Shown: one piece after another, positions 17,739 through 27,059 of the stretch
Position numbering within the stretch: position 1 is the stretch's first letter
Layout of the letters: the number at the start of each line of letters is the position of its first letter
NCBI RefSeq assembly: GCF_014230315.1
Contig: NZ_JACLAW010000009.1
Location: 1 to 64,000, forward strand
Length of the DNA stretch: 64,000 nucleotides
From: Novosphingobium flavum
GTDB lineage: Bacteria > Pseudomonadota > Alphaproteobacteria > Sphingomonadales > Sphingomonadaceae
Reading direction: 5' to 3'
Translations under genes and position numbers: made by a program
Notes under the pieces: model-generated
What the model was told of the DNA's origin: nothing
What the model saw: only the letters and a program-made list of their open reading frames with translations
Databases searched by the model: none

Positions 17739-19010
17739 ATGCACGACGTCCAATCTGAAACGGCCTCGGCGGCGCGCAAGAAGCGGCCTGCCGATATGCG
17801 CACCGTCCACCGGGTGCTGTCATTCCTCGCTTGCCTCCTGATGCTCTACATGGGCGTCACCGGCACGCTGATCCAGAGCATCGATCTCGGCAAGCTGCTG
17901 ACCGGTACGCCCGAGAGCGATGCCACGATGCAGTCGATCAACGAAGGCAAGTTCGGCGGCAGCGCCTATTCCATCACCTCGGTTTCGGACTGGAGCGGCG
18001 CGCCGCTTCCCGAAAACGTCGACGTGGCCAAAGGGATCGCCACGACGCTTGCTGCCTTCCACGCGGCCGAGCCGAAATTCGAGCCCATGATGGTCGAACT
18101 GCGCATGGTCGAGGGTCGCGTCGTGGGGCAGGTCGGCTTCAAGGACCCGGCAATGGTGCCGCCCAAGCGGCGCGAACGCCGCGCTTCGCTGGCCGTGCGG
18201 GCCTACGACGTCGAGACCGGCGCTGCGGTCAGCCCCGCCGACATTACGCCGGCCATGCCGCCGCGTTCGACCCGCCAGGCGCTCAAGGAATGGCACCGCT
18301 TCTGGAAGGACAGCGACAAGCCCGGCGTCTATGCCGAATTCCTGACCGGCCTGGTCATGAGCACCCTGATCTTCACCGGGATCGTGATGTATTTCCGCCT
18401 GCTGCGCCAGCGCCGCAAGATGAAGCGGGCGGAGCTGTTCTGGAGCGCCGGCGGGATGCTCAAGACCTTGCACCGGGGCGTGTCGACGGTTGCCGCGATC
18501 CTGCTGGTCATGGTTGCGGCGAGCGGCACCTGGCTCGGGTTCGAGAGCAGCTGGAACACCTTTTCCAAGCGTACGCCGCCGCCCAAGCCGCAAACCTTGA
18601 CCGACGAACAGGGCGTGCGGCTGACCGCCGCGGCCTACAAGCTGTTCCGCACGGCCGAGCCGGAAACTCCCGTCCGCACCGTTCGCGCCCGTCTTTATGC
18701 CGGTAACGAAGAGGCCGGGATCGTCACCGGCACTTCCTTCACCCGCCAGAAGATCTACGACATTCCGAGCGGCAAGGAGATGACGCTCAACGAGCCGCAA
18801 TATCCGAAGAACGGCTTCCCGCTCGGCCTCAACGTGCATGAATGGGTCAAGCACTTCCATTCCGGATACCTCTTCGGTCTTCCGGCGCGCTTCCTCGACC
18901 TGCTCGCAGGCCTGTCGCTGATCTTCCTCTCGGTCTCGGGCCTGTGGATGTACATCGACATGTATCGTCAGCGCGCGCGGACGGGCCGCAAGGCCCTGTT
19001 CTGGAAGTGA
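17739..19010 (+). CDS. PepSY-associated transmembrane protein
   Basis: A 423-residue inner-membrane protein of the PepSY_TM group. Four hydrophobic helices: VLSFLACLLMLYMGVTGTLIQS near the N-terminus, GLVMSTLIFTGIVMYFRLL, VAAILLVMVAASGTWLGF and LLAGLSLIFLSVSGLWMYI, with periplasmic PepSY-like loops between. Family knowledge: such proteins are often paired with TonB receptors, and some act in reductive iron release. The ATG at 17739 is preferred over an earlier in-frame codon at 17688 because gggagaa precedes it. The lactonase gene follows six bases after the stop. Confidence 0.82.
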   Translation: MHDVQSETASAARKKRPADMRTVHRVLSFLACLLMLYMGVTGTLIQSIDLGKLLTGTPESDATMQSINEGKFGGSAYSITSVSDWSGAPLPENVDVAKGIATTLAAFHAAEPKFEPMMVELRMVEGRVVGQVGFKDPAMVPPKRRERRASLAVRAYDVETGAAVSPADITPAMPPRSTRQALKEWHRFWKDSDKPGVYAEFLTGLVMSTLIFTGIVMYFRLLRQRRKMKRAELFWSAGGMLKTLHRGVSTVAAILLVMVAASGTWLGFESSWNTFSKRTPPPKPQTLTDEQGVRLTAAAYKLFRTAEPETPVRTVRARLYAGNEEAGIVTGTSFTRQKIYDIPSGKEMTLNEPQYPKNGFPLGLNVHEWVKHFHSGYLFGLPARFLDLLAGLSLIFLSVSGLWMYIDMYRQRARTGRKALFWK

Positions 19011-19015
19011 CCGGG

Positions 19016-20206
19016 ATGGCCGGGACCTTGCGCCTTGTCCGTGGGCTGTCGGCTGCGGCGGGACTGCTCATCGCCGTGGGAGCGGTGACGGGACCGGCTG
19101 CAGCCGAGGCGCCGGCAGGCACGTCAGAAGCGCGCCGCGATGGCGGCCAGCTGGTCTATGTCGGCACGCGAGGGCGGGGAGACGGGATCGGGATCTCAGC
19201 TGCGCGGTTCGATGCCGCCAGCGGCCAGTTCACGCCGCTCGGCCTTGCGGTCGAGGCGGTAAACCCGACCTGGCTGATGGCAAGCCCGCACCGGGCCGTG
19301 CTCTATGCGGTGAGCGAAGTGGGCAACGACGGCAAGTCCGACGGGGCGGTGCTGAGCTATACGGCTGATGCGGCGACCGGGAAACTAACCCTGCTGAGCC
19401 GTGTCGCTTCGGGCGGAGGAGGGGCGACCCATCTGGCATTGGGCGGCATGCCGCCGACGGTTTTCGTGGCCAACTATGGCGGCGGAACCGTTGCGGCCCT
19501 GCCGTTGCAGCCGGGCGGGGCCCTGCTGGCTCCATCCTCGGTCCAGCATGATACCGGCTCGGGGCCGAGCCCGCGCCAGGCAGGCCCGCATCCCCATGCC
19601 GTGGTTTCGGCGGCCAAGGGGCGCCTGCTGCTGGTCGGCGATCTTGGGGCAGACCGGATCTTCGTCTACAAGGTCGATCCCGCCGCCCATGCGATCAGCC
19701 CGGCAGAGCAGCCGTTCGTTCAGTTGACGCCCGGTACCGGCCCACGCCACCTTGCGCTGACGCCGGACGAACGCTTCGTCTATTCGCTCAACGAGTTCAG
19801 CAACGACGTTGCCATCCTGGCATTCGACGCGGGCAAGGGCAGGCTCACGGCTCGCGGGCGGGTTCCCGCCACGCGGGCGGGCTTTGCCGGGGAAAACAGC
19901 CCGGCCGAGCTGCTGCTCTCGCGCGATGGCCGCTTCCTTTATGTCAGCAATCGCGGAGAGGACACGATCGTCGTGTTCCGCGTCGATGGGCGGACGGGCC
20001 GTCTGGCCGAAGTGCAGCGGTTGGCAGTCGGGCCCAATCCGGCGGCGCTGGTATTCGACCGGACCGGGCGCTGGCTGCTCGTGGCGACCGAGGGGGAGGG
20101 CAAGGTGCGCGCCTACGCCGTCGATCGTGCGCGCGGCACCCTGGCGGGTGGCGGGGGATCGTTCGCCTCTGCCCATCCAGTAACCATCGCCGTTGTCGGC
20201 CCCTGA
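19016..20206 (+). CDS. Exported lactonase-family seven-bladed beta-propeller (YkgB/6-phosphogluconolactonase type)
   Basis: A 396-residue protein with a signal peptide (LLIAVGAVTGPAAAEA) and repeated propeller blades. Family signatures are YVGTRGRGDGIGISAARFD, NPTWLMASPHRAVLYAVSE, the histidine-rich turn GPHPHAV, GTGPRHLALTPDERFVY and ENSPAELLLSRDGRFLYVSNRG. Family knowledge: cytosolic members hydrolyse 6-phosphogluconolactone; exported members such as this one have unassigned lactone or other ligands. The start at 19016 avoids the longer reading through the PepSY gene; an alternative GTG at 19007 overlaps its stop. Confidence 0.85.
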   Translation: MAGTLRLVRGLSAAAGLLIAVGAVTGPAAAEAPAGTSEARRDGGQLVYVGTRGRGDGIGISAARFDAASGQFTPLGLAVEAVNPTWLMASPHRAVLYAVSEVGNDGKSDGAVLSYTADAATGKLTLLSRVASGGGGATHLALGGMPPTVFVANYGGGTVAALPLQPGGALLAPSSVQHDTGSGPSPRQAGPHPHAVVSAAKGRLLLVGDLGADRIFVYKVDPAAHAISPAEQPFVQLTPGTGPRHLALTPDERFVYSLNEFSNDVAILAFDAGKGRLTARGRVPATRAGFAGENSPAELLLSRDGRFLYVSNRGEDTIVVFRVDGRTGRLAEVQRLAVGPNPAALVFDRTGRWLLVATEGEGKVRAYAVDRARGTLAGGGGSFASAHPVTIAVVGP

Positions 20207-20225
20207 TTTCACGGAGAGCCCATTC

Positions 20226-21188
20226 ATGAACACGGCCCGCCTGCTTCGCATCGGCCTTTGCGCCCTCGCCCTGTCGGGACTGGCCGGCCTTGCCGCGGCC
20301 GAGGCGCCCGCCGTTCGCCAGATCGCGCTGCCCGATCATATCGCCTATCCCGAGGGTGTGGCCTATGATGCCCGGCGCGGCGCATTCTACGCAGGGAGCG
20401 CGGAGAGCGGCGAACTGGTCAGGATCGATGCGACGACCGGCCGGGCCCGGACCATCGTGCCGCCGGGCCGGATCGCGCCGACGGGCAGCACCTTTCCCTC
20501 GATGCTGGGCATGAAGGTTGACGGGAAGGGCCGGCTGTGGATCGCGGGCGGGTTCTCGGGGCTGATCACCCTGGTCGATCCGGCGAGCGGGCGTCTGTTG
20601 CAGCAGGAGCAGGTCTCGGGAGCGCCCAAGACGCTGCTCAACGACCTCGTGGTGATCGGTGACACGGCCTATGTCACCGATACCTTCGTGCCGATCCTGT
20701 GGCGGATGCGGGCCGGCCAGAAGCCCGAGGCCTGGATCGATCTGACCACGACCCCGATCGGCTTTGCCGATGGCCCCAATCTGAACGGGATCACCGCCAG
20801 CGCCGATGGGCGCAGCCTGATCGTGGTGCAGATGAACAAGGGCAAGCTGTTCCATGTCGACATTGCCAGCCGGGAAGTCACGCCGATCGATGTCGGCGGG
20901 CTCGATCTGGTCGGGTCCGACGGGCTTCTGCTGGAGGGCAATACGCTCTACGTCGTGCAACAATGGTCCAACCGGATCGTGCGCCTGCAGATGGAGGCGG
21001 GGCTGAAGAAGGCAAGCCTGCTGTCGCGCTACGGCGATCCGAGTTTCGTCTATCCGGCAACCGTGGTGCGTTATGGGGACAGTCTCGTCACGCCCAACAG
21101 CCAGTTCAACCGGCGCGACGCCAAGGCCTCGGTCTTCCCGATGGGACTGGCCCGCGTTCCGCTCTCGCTCGTCCGGCGGGGCAACTGA
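20226..21188 (+). CDS. Exported SMP-30/gluconolactonase-like beta-propeller
   Basis: A 320-residue protein with a signal peptide (LCALALSGLAGLAAAEA) and six-bladed propeller character: IAYPEGVAYDARRGAFYAGS, KVDGKGRLWIAGG, NDLVVIGDTAYVTDTF and GPNLNGITASADGRSLIVVQM. This matches the SMP-30/LRE fold, whose members are lactonases or act in strictosidine synthase-like scaffolds. It sits 19 bases after the lactonase-family gene, so two propeller proteins are produced side by side. The start ATG at 20226 follows ggagagccc. The substrate is unknown. Confidence 0.8.
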   Translation: MNTARLLRIGLCALALSGLAGLAAAEAPAVRQIALPDHIAYPEGVAYDARRGAFYAGSAESGELVRIDATTGRARTIVPPGRIAPTGSTFPSMLGMKVDGKGRLWIAGGFSGLITLVDPASGRLLQQEQVSGAPKTLLNDLVVIGDTAYVTDTFVPILWRMRAGQKPEAWIDLTTTPIGFADGPNLNGITASADGRSLIVVQMNKGKLFHVDIASREVTPIDVGGLDLVGSDGLLLEGNTLYVVQQWSNRIVRLQMEAGLKKASLLSRYGDPSFVYPATVVRYGDSLVTPNSQFNRRDAKASVFPMGLARVPLSLVRRGN

Positions 21189-21238
21189 TCGGCACGCGCC
21201 GGACGCGCCGCACCACTTTCGGACAGGACTTTATCAGG

Positions 21239-22621
21239 ATGATCCCTCTTCGAACGCTTGCTTCGCTGGCCCTGGCAGCTTCGGCCTTCGGACTTTGCCA
21301 CACTGCGAACGCACAGGGCATGCCGAACCGCCCGGCGGATGTGGTGCGGATCGAGGGGGTCAAGACGACCTATGTCCGCCTTGCCAGCGGCGCGCCCGGG
21401 GTGCTTTACGAACCGGCAAGCCCCGGCGCCAAGGCCGCGATCGCCCTGTTCGTCATGCATGCCAGCGGTGACTACCTGACCTTCTCCGCCTGCGGCGAGC
21501 TCGCCAGCCGCGGCTACCGCGTGCTCTGCGCCAACAACAGCACGAGCAAGTCTGGCGCGTTCGATGATGGGGTGATGGATCGGGTCTTGCTGGAGATGAA
21601 GGCCGGCATCGGCTTCCTGCGGTCTTGGCCGGGCGTGAGCAAGATCGTGCTGTTCGGCCATTCGGGCGGGGCGACTTTGATGACCGCCTACCAGATGATC
21701 GCTGAGGGCGGCCTGCCCTCGTGCCAGGATGCGGCCAAGATCCACAAGTGCCCGGATAACCTTGCCGGCCTGCCGAAGGCCGATGGCGTGGTGCTGGCCG
21801 ACGCGAACTGGGGACAGGCGGAAATGGTCCTGCTCAGCGTCGATCCGTCGGTCATCGCTGATGACAGCGGCAAGAAGCTCGATCCGGCACTCGACATGTA
21901 CAATCCCGCGAATGGCTATGGGCGGGACGGTTCGCGCTACAGCCCGGCTTTTCGGGACAAATTCTTCAAGGCCGAAGCCGCGCGCAACAATGGCCTGATC
22001 GCCAAGGCCCAGGCCCGGCTCGCACTGATCGAGGCCGGCAAGGGCAATTACGACGACGATGAGCCATTCATCGTGGCCGGTGCCAGCTTCATCGGCAATC
22101 GCCTGTTCTCCGAAGACAATACCCTGCTGGCGGCGTCGCTGAAGCCCTGGCCGCTCGTCCATGCCGATGGAACGGTGACGACCGAGATCATCCGCTCGCT
22201 CCGCTTGTCTGAGGGGCGGGGCAACCCGACCGCGCGCATGGCCATGGGCGCGCTCAAGACCACGGTGAAGAACTTCCTCTCCAGCTATGCGATCAGGGCC
22301 CTGCCCGATTTCGGGTATGACGAACATCGCATCCGGGGGGTCGACTGGCGATCGACCTATGCGAGCCCGCCGGGCAACGCCGAAGGGATACGCGTACCGC
22401 TGCTCGCGCTGGGCATGAGCGGGCACTGGGAAGGCCTGGCCGCCGAGGAGATCGGCAATCATGCAGCCAGCGCCGACAAGACCGTGGCCTTCATCGAGGG
22501 CGCTTCGCACGTCTACACGCCCTGCGACAAGTGCGTAAAGCCGGCGGCGGCCTATGGCGATACGGTGAAGCTGACTTACGATTTCGTTGACAAGTGGCTC
22601 GCCGCGCCGGGCCGCTTTTGA
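21239..22621 (+). CDS. Secreted alpha/beta hydrolase
   Basis: A 460-residue exported hydrolase. Signal peptide ending HTANAQ; nucleophile elbow GHSGGATL; late acid/His region around VAFIEGASHVYTPC. Two cysteine pairs (CQDAAKIHKC and CDKC) may form disulphides, in keeping with a periplasmic or extracellular location. It follows the SMP-30-like gene by 50 bases. As the last gene of the TonB receptor-PepSY-propeller series, it may hydrolyse an imported ester or lactone; this is inference. The ATG at 21239 is used; upstream reading in this frame is overlap with the previous gene. Confidence 0.82.
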   Translation: MIPLRTLASLALAASAFGLCHTANAQGMPNRPADVVRIEGVKTTYVRLASGAPGVLYEPASPGAKAAIALFVMHASGDYLTFSACGELASRGYRVLCANNSTSKSGAFDDGVMDRVLLEMKAGIGFLRSWPGVSKIVLFGHSGGATLMTAYQMIAEGGLPSCQDAAKIHKCPDNLAGLPKADGVVLADANWGQAEMVLLSVDPSVIADDSGKKLDPALDMYNPANGYGRDGSRYSPAFRDKFFKAEAARNNGLIAKAQARLALIEAGKGNYDDDEPFIVAGASFIGNRLFSEDNTLLAASLKPWPLVHADGTVTTEIIRSLRLSEGRGNPTARMAMGALKTTVKNFLSSYAIRALPDFGYDEHRIRGVDWRSTYASPPGNAEGIRVPLLALGMSGHWEGLAAEEIGNHAASADKTVAFIEGASHVYTPCDKCVKPAAAYGDTVKLTYDFVDKWLAAPGRF

Positions 22622-22756
22622 GGAGCGGGTTGTGGAATTCCGATCACTTGCAGAAGGTTTCGCATTTGTCCGATGAGCCGCGCTGACGCACATACTTCCC
22701 CGCATGAACTGGCAGAGCGGGGGGAAACCCTGCCTGCGGAGGCGGGGAGGAAACCT

Positions 22757-23422
22757 ATGCGCGTGTTGATCGCGGAAGATGATCCGGATCTCGCCAGCGA
22801 ACTGGCGAAGGTAATGCGCGCGGCCGGCTTCGCCACCGATACGGCCGAAAATGGCGAAGATGCCGTGCATCTTGGCGATACCGAGCCATATGACGCGGCT
22901 GTGGTCGACGTCGGGATGCCTCGGCTGGACGGGTTCAGCGTGGTCCAGCAATGGCGCGCGGCGGCGCGTAATTTCCCGGTCCTGATCCTGACTGCGCGCG
23001 ATACCTGGTCCGACAAGGTCCAGGGCTTTCGCGCCGGGGCCGACGATTACCTGACCAAGCCTTTCGTGTCGGAAGAAGTGGTCATGCGGGTGCGGGCCAT
23101 GATCCGCCGCGCCAGCGGCTATGCCGCATCGATCGTCCAGTGCGGCGGCTTGGTGTTCGACAGCCAGATGGGCGGCTTTGAATTCGAGGGCGAACCGCTG
23201 CGCCTGACCGGGTTCGAATGGCGGGTACTGTCCACCCTGATGCTGCGCAAGGAACTGGTGGTTTCGCGCAGCGAACTGATCGAGCGGGTTTATGAGTTCA
23301 ACTCTGACGCCAATTCCAACTCGATCGAGGTGATCATCGGCCGGTTGCGGCGAAAGATCGGTGCCTGCATGATTGAAACCGTGCGCGGCCATGGCTACCG
23401 CCTGACGTGCAGCCGGGAGTGA
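22757..23422 (+). CDS. OmpR/PhoP-family response regulator
   Basis: A 221-residue two-component regulator. Receiver domain: acidic pair in LIAEDDPD, phospho-acceptor Asp51 in AAVVDVGMPRLDG, and Lys in YLTKPF. C-terminal winged helix (about 125-221): LRLTGFEWRVLSTLMLRKE, VIIGRLRRKIG and TVRGHGYRL. The ATG at 22757 is chosen because ggggagg lies just upstream and it gives the canonical receiver N-terminus. The sensor kinase gene overlaps its end. Confidence 0.95.
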   Translation: MRVLIAEDDPDLASELAKVMRAAGFATDTAENGEDAVHLGDTEPYDAAVVDVGMPRLDGFSVVQQWRAAARNFPVLILTARDTWSDKVQGFRAGADDYLTKPFVSEEVVMRVRAMIRRASGYAASIVQCGGLVFDSQMGGFEFEGEPLRLTGFEWRVLSTLMLRKELVVSRSELIERVYEFNSDANSNSIEVIIGRLRRKIGACMIETVRGHGYRLTCSRE

Positions 23423-24768
23423 GCGAGACCGCCGCGCCGAAGGCCCGCGGCCCGCTGTCGCTGCATGCGCGTATTGCCCTTTCGGCCTTTGCGCTGGTCA
23501 TCGTGGCGCTGGTCGGCTGCGGCTTCGTCATGGAACACTGGATCGTTCGGGTCGTCAGTGCCAGTTTCGATGAGAAGATCGACCTGCAGGTTCTGTCGCT
23601 GGCCGGAGCCATCGACCGCGAGGGGCGCCTGGTCGAGGACCAGGTAGCCTATTTGCCGGACCTTGAATTTCGCGGCCAGGGCTGGGGCTGGTCGGTGCGA
23701 ACTGCCGCCGGAGAATGGCGCGGGGGCGAACGGTTTGCCGTGTCCCGCCGCTATCCCCCTGATCCCGACTACGCGCGCGACCTGCTCTCCGCCGATGCCA
23801 CGTCGGAAAAGGGCGTGCCGATGCACGTTCGCTATGAACTGGTCGGCTTGCCCTCGGGCAAGGCCGAGATCATGGTCGCCGCGCCGCGATTGGTGATGGA
23901 CGAGCCCGTGGCCAAGGGCTTCCGCTGGATTGTCGGCACCCTTGCCCTGCTCAGTCTGGGCCTGGGCGCGGCGGCCATTCTGCAGCTGCGCTTCGGTTTG
24001 CGCCCGCTGCGCAAGTTGCAGCAGGCCGTTGCCGCCGTACGGGCGGGCGAAAGTGCCAGCCTGTCCGAGCGGCAGCCGCGTGAGCTTCTGCCATTGGTGG
24101 CCGAAGTGAACGCCCTGCTGGCTCAGAACGAGGCCGGGCTCGCCTACGCCCGGCGCCATGTTGCCAATCTTGCGCATGGGCTCAAGACCCCGCTCACCAC
24201 GCTTTCGCTGCGGCTCGCGCGCGAGGGGGCAAGCCCTGAAAGCCGCGCGCTCGTGGCGCAGCTCGATCGGCGCATCGCCCATCACTTGCGGCGGGCGCGC
24301 AGCGCGGCTGCGGGGATTGGTGAGCGGGGCAGGGCCGATCTTGCCCAGGTCGCGGCCGACCTCGCCTTCGCCATGCATCACGTTCATGGCACGCGCGGCA
24401 TCGCCTATGCGATCGATGTGCCGCAGCCGTGCGAACTCGCGGTCGATCGGGAAGATCTCGACGAGATGGTCGGCAACCTGCTCGATAATGCCGGCAAGTG
24501 GGCTCACACTCAGGTGCGCCTCAAGGCGCGGATCGACCGGCAGCTGGTATTGATTGACGTTTGTGACGACGGGCCGGGCATCGCGGCGGACGACATTTCC
24601 ATGGCGCTGCGCCCCGGTGCGCGGCTCGACGAGGATGAGATGGGATACGGTTTCGGACTGGCGATCGTGCAGGAACTTGCCCAGCTCTACGGCGGGCGGC
24701 TTGCGCTGGGGCGCTCAGCCGACCTCGGCGGCCTCAACGTGGAGCTGGCGTTGCCCCGCCGCGCGTGA
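23407..24768 (+). CDS. PhoQ-like sensor histidine kinase
   Basis: A protein of about 450 residues with two transmembrane helices (IALSAFALVIVALVGCGFVM; WIVGTLALLSLGLGAAAIL) around a periplasmic sensor of about 130 residues, a HAMP-like linker, a phospho-acceptor histidine in NLAHGLKTPLTTL and an ATPase domain with NLLDNAGKWA, DDGPGI and GYGFGLAIV. The HGLKTPL H-box and the architecture resemble PhoQ-type kinases. The start is either GTG at 23407 or GTG at 23419, which overlaps the regulator's TGA; both are translationally coupled to it. The signal sensed is unknown. Confidence 0.92.
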   Translation: MQPGVSETAAPKARGPLSLHARIALSAFALVIVALVGCGFVMEHWIVRVVSASFDEKIDLQVLSLAGAIDREGRLVEDQVAYLPDLEFRGQGWGWSVRTAAGEWRGGERFAVSRRYPPDPDYARDLLSADATSEKGVPMHVRYELVGLPSGKAEIMVAAPRLVMDEPVAKGFRWIVGTLALLSLGLGAAAILQLRFGLRPLRKLQQAVAAVRAGESASLSERQPRELLPLVAEVNALLAQNEAGLAYARRHVANLAHGLKTPLTTLSLRLAREGASPESRALVAQLDRRIAHHLRRARSAAAGIGERGRADLAQVAADLAFAMHHVHGTRGIAYAIDVPQPCELAVDREDLDEMVGNLLDNAGKWAHTQVRLKARIDRQLVLIDVCDDGPGIAADDISMALRPGARLDEDEMGYGFGLAIVQELAQLYGGRLALGRSADLGGLNVELALPRRA

Positions 24769-24864
24769 ACTATGTCGACAATTTTGCTTCGCCAGATTGT
24801 TGCCAAACTGCTTTGCCAAGGCAATGATCGCTCTGGAATATTGCACCGATCCGGGAGAGTGACC

Positions 24865-25440
24865 GTGAGAAAATTCGTCGCCCTTGCCGGCGGACTGCTG
24901 CTGATCGCGGCAACGCCGCCGGCCTCAACCCCGCTTCAGGTGCGCAATGGCCCGCCGTGGTCCCCGGCCGAACCGAAAATGATGATGAGCCATGTTGAAA
25001 TGGCCGCCAAGATGGCGCAGTTCGCGGCCGAGGCGCGGGCCGGAAAGACGTTCGACCCGGGCCCCGTTGTCATGCAGGGGCGTTACCGTGCCCAGCTTGA
25101 ATGGCGCAATGCGCCCCAACTCAACACCAACATTCACGAGACCGATGCCGAACTGTTCGTCGTCGCTGAAGGTTCCGGGGCGATGCTCCTCGGCGGCCAG
25201 TTGGTGAAGCCGCGCCGGGCCGGACCCAATCGCTGGGAAGGGCCCACGCTGATCGGCGAAGGGGTTGTCGGCGCGCATGAGGTCAAGGTCGCCAAGGGCG
25301 ACGTGATCATGATTCCGCCGGGCATGCCGCACACGGTCAACAAGGTGAATGGCACGCTTGCGATCTGGACCCTGCACCTGCCGGATCCCGGACCGAACCC
25401 GCCGCCCTTGCCCAAGGATCTGCGTGAAACGGCGCAGTAA
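24865..25440 (+). CDS. Exported cupin-domain protein
   Basis: A 191-residue protein with an N-terminal signal (FVALAGGLLLIAATPP) and a single cupin fold. Metal-ligand candidates are His and Glu in NIHETDAELFVVAEG and His in IPPGMPHTV. The GTG at 24865 is preceded by gggaga at good spacing; no ATG is available in the right place. The 96-base gap after the kinase gene (24769-24864) may hold its own promoter. Eight bases separate its stop from the convergent GH43 gene. Function unassigned. Confidence 0.75.
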   Translation: MRKFVALAGGLLLIAATPPASTPLQVRNGPPWSPAEPKMMMSHVEMAAKMAQFAAEARAGKTFDPGPVVMQGRYRAQLEWRNAPQLNTNIHETDAELFVVAEGSGAMLLGGQLVKPRRAGPNRWEGPTLIGEGVVGAHEVKVAKGDVIMIPPGMPHTVNKVNGTLAIWTLHLPDPGPNPPPLPKDLRETAQ

Positions 25441-25448
25441 CGCGGCGA

Positions 25449-27059
25449 TCAGTCTTCAAGAGCCTTAAAGGTGAAGTCCCGGAACCGGGCTTCCCCCGCG
25501 CCTGCGGCATAGAGGCCCGGGCGCAGCATCAGGAAGCCGCCACGCACGTTGTGGTGGTAGCCGGAAACCTCCATCCCACGGTCAAAGCGGCGCCACGTCT
25601 TGCCGCCATCGCCGCTGGTGTGAAAGCTCACGATGTGGCGCCGGTTGGTGACCCTGAGCCGCATCCGGCGGCCATGGGGATTAGCCGGCCGGCCGCGCTC
25701 CATGCCGTACTGGTGCGTGACGAAGCGTTCCGCGTCGAAGCCAAGGCCGCAATAGAGCCGGTCGTCGTAGAACAGGATCAGGCCGGCGGTCGTGCCGGGA
25801 TCGATCTCGATGTCGCATTCGAAGCTGTAGGACGTATCGCCCGCAGTGAGCAGCAGGGGTGAGCCGGAGGACGGCGCGGCCCCTCTCGCGGCGAGGTGAA
25901 GGGCCCCGTCGGCAACCCGCACCCGCTTGCCTTCATCCGGGCCGGGCCGAAAGAATGCCCATTTGCGCCCCATTGCCAGCGGGCCATCGAACCGGTCCGA
26001 CAGAGCCATGCCGTGCGGCACGACACCGGCGCCGCGCGGCTTGCGCAGCGGGCGCGAGAGATCGCCGCCGATCATGCGCAGCCACCCGTCGGCGGTCCAT
26101 TCGATCGGATCGAGCAGGCATTGCCGGCCCAGGGTCCAGAAACCCGCCTCGAAGCCATGGTAAAGCGACCACCATGTGCCGTCCGGGGCTTCCACCAGCG
26201 AGGCATGGCCGCGCGACCACCAGGCCTCGCTGTCGTTGACCGTGCGCACCAGCGGATTTCCGGGATGCTGTTCCCATGGGCCGTGAAGCGAGCGGGCGCG
26301 GGCGGCGATCACCATGTGGCCGGTGGGCGGCCCGGCGGTCCCGCCGACGGCCGTCAGCATGTAATACCAGCCGCCGTGATGATGGATCTTGGGACCTTCC
26401 GGCGAAAAACCTTCGACGTCCCATTCCTCGGGGTAGCGCCAGGGATCGTAGACATGCTCGACCGGTCCGGCGAGCGAGAGTCCATCGGCCGCAAGGCGCA
26501 CCCGGTCTCCGCCCGACAGAAACAGCCAGCGGCTGCCGTCTTCGGCCACGGCATGGCATGGGTCGATGTGATCGTGCAGGCCAAGAGCCACCGGATCGGA
26601 CCACGGACCGTCGATGTGATCGGCCCATGAGACGAAGATGTCATTGGGATCGGCCTTGACCGGGATGTAGAGGAAATAGCGGGCGCCGTGCTTCTCGAGG
26701 CTGGGCGCCCAGACCGAGCCAATGTTGCGGGTCAGCGCGGCGCCGCGGGGCTGCCAGTTCACCAAGTCGCGCGAATGCCAGATGGTGAGGCCGGGATAGG
26801 CATCGAAGCTGGAGAAGGTCAGGTAGTAATCCGCGCCATCCTTGAGGATCGCGGGATCGGGGTGATCGCCCGCCAGAACCGGGTTGAGGAAAGTGCCGTT
26901 GCCGAGATCAGGCACGCGCTGGTTGTCGAAACCGCGCCGCCAGTGTGGAGGCTGGGGACGGGAAGGGGCGGGGGTGGCCGCGTTCGCCGTGCCTGGCAGG
27001 ACGATGCCTGCCGCGCCCAGTAGGGCTGCCTTCAGGGCGCCGCGCCGGCCGACCGTCAT
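25449..27059 (-). CDS. Glycoside hydrolase family 43 enzyme with C-terminal beta-sandwich
   Basis: A 536-residue exported enzyme (signal GRRGALKAALLGAAGIVLPG). The five-bladed GH43 propeller covers about 40-350, with NPVLAGDHPDPAIL giving the general-base Asp, VWAPSLEKHG the middle-blade Asp/Glu region, and FSPEGPKIHHHGGWYYM the general-acid Glu. Residues about 355-536 form a concanavalin-like module (FECDIEIDPGTTAGLILFYDD). Family activities are beta-xylosidase and alpha-arabinofuranosidase; arabinan or xylan side chains of pectin are plausible here. Its ATG at 27059 overlaps the esterase stop (ATGA), the third gene of the TonB receptor-esterase-GH43 operon. Confidence 0.9.
   Translation of the reverse strand: MTVGRRGALKAALLGAAGIVLPGTANAATPAPSRPQPPHWRRGFDNQRVPDLGNGTFLNPVLAGDHPDPAILKDGADYYLTFSSFDAYPGLTIWHSRDLVNWQPRGAALTRNIGSVWAPSLEKHGARYFLYIPVKADPNDIFVSWADHIDGPWSDPVALGLHDHIDPCHAVAEDGSRWLFLSGGDRVRLAADGLSLAGPVEHVYDPWRYPEEWDVEGFSPEGPKIHHHGGWYYMLTAVGGTAGPPTGHMVIAARARSLHGPWEQHPGNPLVRTVNDSEAWWSRGHASLVEAPDGTWWSLYHGFEAGFWTLGRQCLLDPIEWTADGWLRMIGGDLSRPLRKPRGAGVVPHGMALSDRFDGPLAMGRKWAFFRPGPDEGKRVRVADGALHLAARGAAPSSGSPLLLTAGDTSYSFECDIEIDPGTTAGLILFYDDRLYCGLGFDAERFVTHQYGMERGRPANPHGRRMRLRVTNRRHIVSFHTSGDGGKTWRRFDRGMEVSGYHHNVRGGFLMLRPGLYAAGAGEARFRDFTFKALED

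Noticed and set aside
20699..21238. N-terminal extension of the secreted hydrolase
   Set aside because: Overlaps the SMP-30-like gene; the ATG at 21239 gives a proper signal peptide.
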